A stretch of DNA of 64,000 bases, from NCBI GenBank assembly GCA_030674185.1, contig CM060312.1:7877632-7941631 (forward strand), in the 5' to 3' direction. Of this stretch, positions 1-64,000 are shown piece after piece; positions within the stretch are counted from its first letter, which is position 1, and every line of letters starts with the position of its first letter. The DNA is from Monoplex corrugatus. Taxonomy: Eukaryota > Mollusca > Gastropoda > Littorinimorpha > Ranellidae. The position numbers and the translations under genes are program-made. Below the pieces are notes generated by a model, which did not search any database, was not told the DNA's origin, and saw only the letters and a program-made list of their open reading frames with translations.

Positions 1-339
1 ATACGCATTATTGAAATGTCATTCAAGCCTAAATTTGAAGGGAAAAAAAACAAAACCCACCCACAAATACCTTGGAGTTGGACCAATGCAAAAACCTCAT
101 GTTCTAATAAAATCCTGGTATTTTCCCAAACCTTCAAGTTGAAATACATGTTAATAAAGAAATATACACAAAATGATGATTTAGCCGGTCAATACACATT
201 TAACATTCTTTGTGCAAATATGATATATCCTGTCTCAACACATCCTCATCTAATGCAGTTTACGTTGAAAAAAAAGTAACTAAACACAGGTTTTGCAAAT
301 GTGAAAGCAAATCAAATCTACTGCAGATAACAAATTACA
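1..339. other. AT-rich intron or flank, no feature
   Basis: AT-rich sequence after the last exon seen. A 33-nt minus-strand stretch near 61-111 has splice-like edges but no other support. No repeat or RNA gene seen. Confidence 0.5.
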
Positions 340-860
340 TGTTGTAAGTCTAACATTGCAATAAAATAGACCATAAGTTTAATACTGAAATAAAATAAAT
401 AACAAGTCTAATATTAGAATAAAATACATGCAAGTCTACTATTGCAAAAAAATACACTGTGAGTCAAAAATTGTGAAAATACAGTGTGAATCTAATATTG
501 CAATAAAATACATTGTGAGTCTAAAATTGCAATAACATATACTGTGAATCTGATATTGCAATGAAATACACAGTAAATCTAATATTGCAGTACACTGAAT
601 CTAATTGTGCAATAAAATAAACTGTGAATCTAATATTGCAATATACTGTGAATCTAATATTGCAATAAAATACATTGTGAATCTGATACTGCAACAAAAT
701 ATACTGTGAGTCTAAAACTGCACTAAAATATTCTGCGAGACTAAAACTGCAATAAAATCTATTACATGTCTAAAATTGCAATAAGATATAATGCGAATCT
801 AAAACTACAGTAAAATCTATTGTGAGTCTAAAATTGTAATAAACAGCTGTTGTTTTTTTT
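340..860. repeat. Degenerate AT-rich minisatellite (~36-40 bp unit)
   Basis: Repeats variants of CTAATATTGCAATAAAATAC and CTGTGAATCTAA about 13-14 times with substitutions and small indels. It lies downstream of coding exon 26. Confidence 0.8.
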
Positions 861-1024
861 TAACAAAATCCATAACAAAACAAAAAAATCAGATTAAGAT
901 TAAAGACAAGGAAACCTTACCAAATCTATTTAAACATGATAAAACAAGATCAGAAAAAAGAGAAGAAAAAAAAGCATTGTGCCTCCAAGCTCCAGCCCAA
1001 CAAAACGGAAAAAAGAATAAGTAC

Positions 1025-58964
<57,940 letters not shown>

Positions 58965-59131
58965 TGTCTGGAAATCCCGAGAAGCAGCTGTTTTAGTACA
59001 AAATCAATACACTCCTCGGTCAATCTGACAGAAAATCAATAGTATCATCAATCACTGTCTTGTGATAAGAAGAAAAGTACTGCTTGTTGCTAGGTGCTTG
59101 GGCACAGGCAGTGTACAATTATTAGCAAGTG

Positions 59132-59133
<2 letters not shown>

Positions 59134-59183
<50 letters not shown>

Positions 59184-59333
59184 AGAGAGGAGTGTGGTGT
59201 TGTGTGTGTGTGTGTGTGTGTGTGTTGTGTGTTGTGTGTGTTGTAGAAAGGTGTAGAGACATGCAAAACAGCAGGTTAGGAGATGGACAGAAAAACAGCT
59301 AACCAACATAACAAACCACACAACACAAAAATT

Positions 59334-59420
<87 letters not shown>
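59134..59420. repeat. GA and GT microsatellites
   Basis: GA repeat 59,134-59,190, GT repeats 59,203-59,240 and 59,337-59,420. Confidence 0.95.
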
Positions 59421-59421
<1 letters not shown>

Positions 59422-60104
59422 TTATAAGTGTGTACATGCGGTGTGTGTCACTGTGTGTATGAGAATGCATGCTCATGTATTTGTTTGCAGTTATTTGCGT
59501 ACAGTGCAATTTTTAATGTGTGTGTGTGTATGTGTGTGTGTGCATTTGCATGTGTATGCATAAGTGTGCATATTGTGTGCCATCCATGTATGCATTGTGT
59601 GTGAGTGCATACAGTGTGTGTATGTGAGTGCATGAGCATGGGTGCTCACATGGATGAGACTGTGATTGCATTTATCAATTTTGTTTTTACACATGAATGA
59701 GAGACATGGATAGAAGGAATGGATGATGGGGAAGGAGTGGGAAGGGGCTGGGGGCTGGGAGGAAGATGGGATGGGAGGGAGGGTGCTAGTTATAGGTGGC
59801 GTAATGGTTATGGCAGGAGAGACTGATGAGAGAATTTCATATGACAGACTATAATTCATAAGCTGAATGGCATGAAGGTCTTATCTAAAACTCAGTTGGA
59901 CTTTTGGAATTAATTAATCTGGCAAACAAGAATAAAGCTGAACTAGACTGGTTCTACATCCGATATACACAAGTGTCTTTGTCTTCAACATGAAAATCCA
60001 CACAAACAAAAGATTGTGGTTAGACCGAATCAAATTTCTTTTTGTTTCATTTTGCTCATAGTCATAGTCACAAATCCTTTTTTTTTTTTTTTTTTTTGTC
60101 AACA

Positions 60105-60628
60105 TTAAATATCAGCATTCAAGAATATGACAAGCATTCTTACCAACAAATGCCTATCAATTAACATCAGGAAGAGAGTTCTTGAATGTTATATAGAACC
60201 AATACTGTTGTATGGATGCGAGGCGTGGACAATCAACAAACGAAGCCAGAACAAGATTGAGGCAGCCGAGATGTAGTTTCTAAGAGTAAGAAGAATGTTG
60301 AGGGTTCCATGGACAGCAAAGAAAACAAACGAGACAGTCTTGATGGAGGCAGACACAAGTAAATCACTCATAAGGAAGATTAGGAAAAGACAGGCAACAT
60401 TTATAGGCCATTTTATGAGGAAGGGGGATTTGGAGCACCTGGTCACAACAGGAAAGCTGGAGGGAAAGAGAGCACCGGGTAGACCCAGGGAGAAAATGCT
60501 GGACGGACTTGCAGAGTGGCTGGGGATGAGGAGGGTGGGGGAGATGCTAGGGGCAACGAGAGATAGAGGCAGATGGAAGTCCATGGTTGCCAACGCCATG
60601 CAGCAGGACACCTGATGATGATGATGAT
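60105..60628 (+). mobile_element. RTE-type element, 3' end only
   Basis: Plus strand: MTSILTNKCLSINIRKRVLE, EADTSKSLIRKIRKRQATF and LVTTGKLEGKRAPGRPREKM, tail TGATGATGATGATGAT. A TAG (near 60,273) and local frame loss break it. Same family as 9,014-10,230. Confidence 0.85.
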
Positions 60629-60965
60629 AAATATCAGCTGCATTCTCATGTCACCATAGTACAGCACCACCCATTATTCTTGTTTCCTGTATGTACATGA
60701 ACTGACGCATTATTTACCTGTGAAAGTAGAACTGTCATAGAATTTTGCCAGGGACACCTATTTTGTTCTCTGGGATATTTTGCATGCGTATGCTGCATGT
60801 CAAACCTCAGTTTATCATCACAACCAGATCACCACTCACGTCTGGAGTAAGAAAGATTGGTGGAGAAAATCCATATCCGATTGGGAATCAAATCCAGCCC
60901 CTCATTTCCATGGCAGGTGTCTTAATTAACCAATGTGCTACTGCTCCAAACCCTAAGGTTGTTAG
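60613..60965 (-). mobile_element. SINE family B with ATC tail
   Basis: Minus strand: GCAGTAGCACATTGGTTAAT (box A-like), GGATTTGATTCCCAATC (box B), body GATAAACTGAGGTTTGAC and GGGTGGTGCTGTACTATGGT, tail TTTATCATCATCATCATCAG. Its tail is shared with the adjacent RTE element in opposite orientation. Confidence 0.75.
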
Positions 60966-61439
60966 GGAGTTAGATAGTTGAGGCCCCACCTTTTCTCAAG
61001 GCTACCATTGTAAGAATGATACCATCTTCTTCATTTACTGCTTTTTTGCCTTCCACAAGTTCTCTAAACATAGATACTCATTCACTAACTGTACGGTGGG
61101 CTTACAGGGTATTAAACTGTTGATTTATTTGATCAACATTCTTGTTCTACTTCTTCCCAAATTAGAACCAATCACAAACATAATTTTGGTAAAAAATGTG
61201 GAAGAATAACTGAAAATGAACACTGAATCTTAGCAATAAAACTGTATTTGTAAATGAAGTGAAACTTTGCCAGCTTAAGTGGAAAATCCTTCAAAATAAC
61301 TAATAGATAATGATGATATATATATATTGTATATCCAACAAATATATTTCTCAGCAAAATAGGTATTAAAAACACTGAAAGCTGAAAATTTTGCAATAAA
61401 AAGGATTGTACTGAACATTTTTTGGGAGGGACTGTAGAA

Positions 61440-61622
61440 GGATTAACCCTCCAACTCCTGCACCCTGTCCACCAGCATTCTGCATTGTCAGCCATGTTAG
61501 CAAAACAAAACCTTAATCCTTTGACCCCCCTCACTCTATCCACCAGCTTCCTGCACTGGTAGATAGGGTGAGGGAGTCAGAGTTAGGTTTTTGCAGGTGG
61601 TGGATAGGGTGTGTGAGTAAAA
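61440..61622. mobile_element. TTAA foldback element
   Basis: GATTAACCCTCCAACTCCTG, CCCTGTCCACCAGCATTCTG, linker ATTGTCAGCCATGTTAGC, second arm CTCTATCCACCAGCTTCCTG, then GATAGGGTGAGGGAGTCAG and GTGGTGGATAGGGTGTG. Confidence 0.78.
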
Positions 61623-61920
61623 GCCCTTGTGGCAAACTGTAAATAATTCTATATATCAGGCCTACATAACAGTGGAAAACAGATTCATTTAAGTACAGCA
61701 ACAAATTTATCATAAGGACATAATGTAATCTAGGTTAAGGTTTTGCTTACATGTTGTCATATCTATTCATCATAATTCAAGGCAACAAACAATCAGCGCT
61801 GTGTAAATTCACTGACTTTTCTTACTTGCAGCTACTACAGATACTGCTATAACAACACATGCCTGTCCCCTTTGAATTTTTTTCCTGGTGGACTCAAAAC
61901 AGTAATATCCATACATGTAT

Positions 61921-61985
61921 ACACACACACACACACACACAGGAGCACACACACACACAGAGCACACACACACACACACTCACAC
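61921..61985. repeat. CA microsatellite, interrupted
   Basis: Short CA runs separated by GGAGCA and GAGCA. Confidence 0.85.
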
Positions 61986-63441
61986 TGAGCACATATTATG
62001 CAAGCACATGCACACATAATCACGTGTATACATATGCTGATACACAGGTGTGGAAGTAGAAGAGCAGAAGTTGTTGAGATGTGTAAGGGTGAAAGGGGTG
62101 GAGTATGAAAAATAATTTATATATTGTTTGTATGAAATGATACTCGTTGTAGCAACACAGTGATCACTTACACAGATAGAAATATGCTGTCATATGCTAA
62201 GTCATGAAATATAAACCCAGGCATGTCATCAGTTATGAAACATTAATGAACACATTCATTGTCCATTCAACTGAATGATAAATAGATATGACAACATGTA
62301 CTGACATGTAAAGAAGGGTTAAATAGGATCAATGAAGAACACATAGAAGCACCATAACACACCTCATACCCCACCCCCTGTACCCACACATACAAAAAAT
62401 TATGTAAGAATGACCACTGAAGACACCTCCAAAAAAAAGAAAGAAAGGGAGAGAGAGAGAAACTCAGAAAGAGAGACAGAGAAAAAGAGAGAGAGAGATA
62501 GATCCTTTTATGACCGAAATACTACACATCTGATCCAATCTATTTAGTGATGATCAAATGTAACTTTGTAAGACTGAAATAATTTCCCTTCATTTAGCAA
62601 TTCTCTATACCAAAATCAAAGGTTTGAGGAAACTGGTTAACTCCAGGAATGATGCCAAGTAGTTCTTCAATGAAATATGTCCCTATCAGTTTGATTCGAA
62701 CTAGGCCTATTGTTTATTTGTTTGCTTTGCTTTGTTTTGTTGTCAAGCCCTAACTGCTGAAGTATTAAAACAAAAACACAAAAGGCAAAATAAGACATGT
62801 TCAAAATAGAACAATGTTCAGACCTTCGTGAACGAAGCCTCCCGAGTTACACAGACACCCTTACATAGATGAATGATTCAATCAATGTAACACAAAAATC
62901 TCTGACTTCAGTGAAGCCTCGAGTTACATCGACACACATACAGACGAATAAATGAAAAACAGCAGACGATTTTAAACTGGATGCACAAACCAGCCGCCAC
63001 TTTTCAATTTGTTTCTCGAACTACTCTGGTCTCAAAATCAAATCACTGTTGTGGCGGGTGACTCAATCGATCGGATTCATCCATGATCCAGTGCTCAAAA
63101 GTCAACATGCCAAAAGTTTCCAAAATTCAAGAGACAGCTGTAAATTCTAAACAGCACATCTTTTAGTATGTAATTTTTTTTTTGTATAGCATTGTCTCAG
63201 ACTGTGAGCACCATGCTCTCTGTCTTCAATGGATTAGCCCATCGATTTTTGCGTCACTGCGTCCTAATCAGATCATCACACAAATCCTGTTCGGGGACTC
63301 CATGTTGTTTTTGCTAGCAACGTGATTGAGAGGCCCCCTAGTGGGTTTTCAAAAGTTACGTCCCATTTCATGCGTTATGGAGAAGTCCGTTAGTCGAGGT
63401 CTGCGTTCGTTTAGCCCGTTCTGGCGCGAAGCCAGATCAAA

Positions 63442-63444
63442 CGG

Positions 63445-63497
<53 letters not shown>

Positions 63498-63503
63498 TTT
63501 TTT

Positions 63504-63534
<31 letters not shown>

Positions 63535-63538
63535 TCTC
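63442..63538. repeat. CT microsatellite
   Basis: CT repeat with a TTCTCTTTTTTTTTC interruption, beside a relatively unique region. Confidence 0.95.
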
Positions 63539-64000
63539 TGATCATTTGGTATTGTCTCAATGTCAGTTGTTTTGGTAAATGAGTGACTGATCTGCGATTA
63601 GTCTGATTAATGGATTGGCATTATGAATGTCTGTTTTTGCCAATTAACCGACTGTTTTGGGGTCGAATTGCTCTTATGTCATATATTTCTTGGTTCACTT
63701 CATTGTACATTAATTCCATTGATTGGTTTAGATTCACTGGTAAATAAATTGATAAACTGAATGCATGATTAGCTGACAACGGACTGATTATATCATTTGT
63801 TAATTGATGGCGATGGGTGGCTCACCGACTGATCGATTTATAGATTGATGGTTTTAGCTATTGATCGATCAGTGATTGAATTATGGAATGTATGGATGAC
63901 TGATTCGCGTTATTTGAAGTAACGATTGCAAATTGATATATTGAACTCAGTTAAATTCTAGGTTATCTGGTCGATTAAGTCACTGGATGACTGATTAACT

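Larger units (their letters stand above)
58968..64000. other. Upstream region: 5' intron(s), 5'UTR exon and promoter expected here
   Basis: Coding exon 1 starts at an acceptor, so a non-coding first exon must lie upstream. I cannot place it. The least repetitive, GC-richer part is about 62,980-63,430. A 60-75 bp imperfect direct duplication (GAAGCCTC..GAGTTACA) lies at 62,836 and 62,912. No TATA box or other firm promoter signal is claimed. Confidence 0.4.

Noticed and set aside
61..111. Possible 27th coding exon on the minus strand (about NMRFLHWSNSK)
   Set aside because: Phase fits, but it is only 33 nt, has an ordinary composition and no downstream exon to confirm it.

Overview
This is nuclear DNA of an animal, most likely a mollusc (possibly a marine gastropod; this is inference from repeat style, not a match). 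It has small exons with GT/AG junctions, dense CA/GA microsatellites, many minisatellites, several tRNA-derived SINE families and four types of non-LTR retrotransposon. I see no prokaryotic, organellar or viral genes.

Nearly the whole window is one minus-strand gene. I assembled 26 coding exons from 58,964 down to 1,025. All junctions are GT/AG, phases match across every junction, and the sum is 3,510 nt (1,170 codons) with no stop. The 3' end lies beyond position 1. The protein has an acidic N-terminus (residues 1-149), a long WD40-type beta-propeller region (about 150-821), and a charged, low-complexity C-terminal part. The nearest family I can suggest is the WDR87/WDR97-like group of large, probably cilium-associated WD-repeat proteins. 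The WD repeats are seen directly; the family name is inference.

About 94% of the gene span is intron filled with repeats. From low to high coordinates: 0-5 kb, 54-bp minisatellite and SINEs; 6.6-11 kb, TA-flanked MITE, SINEs and an RTE-type element; 14-19.5 kb, 33-bp array, G-rich array split by an L2/CR1-like element, 40-bp array; 20-28.6 kb, MITE-like repeat, GT tracts, SINE and a FADD-type retrotransposon; 28.9-32.3 kb, a nearly complete R2-superfamily element with a restriction-like endonuclease; 34-36 kb, 35-bp array; 43.4-45.1 kb, 25-bp array; 46.4-48.6 kb, 42-bp array and two retrotransposon 3' ends; 54.4-57.8 kb, ~45-bp array and an L2/CR1-like element; 59-64 kb, upstream region with RTE, SINE and microsatellites.

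The most unusual observation is that two minisatellites are tandem copies of this gene's own splice sites. The 46.4-47.7 kb array repeats the 3' splice site and first ~17 nt of coding exon 8, directly upstream of it. The 54.4-55.6 kb array repeats the last ~15 nt and 5' splice site of coding exon 2, downstream of it, and an L2-like element has since split the array 14 nt after the true donor. A second theme is a foldback family with TTAA ends (piggyBac-like) at seven or more places. A third is SINEs and RTE elements joined tail-to-tail at shared ATC/GAT tails.
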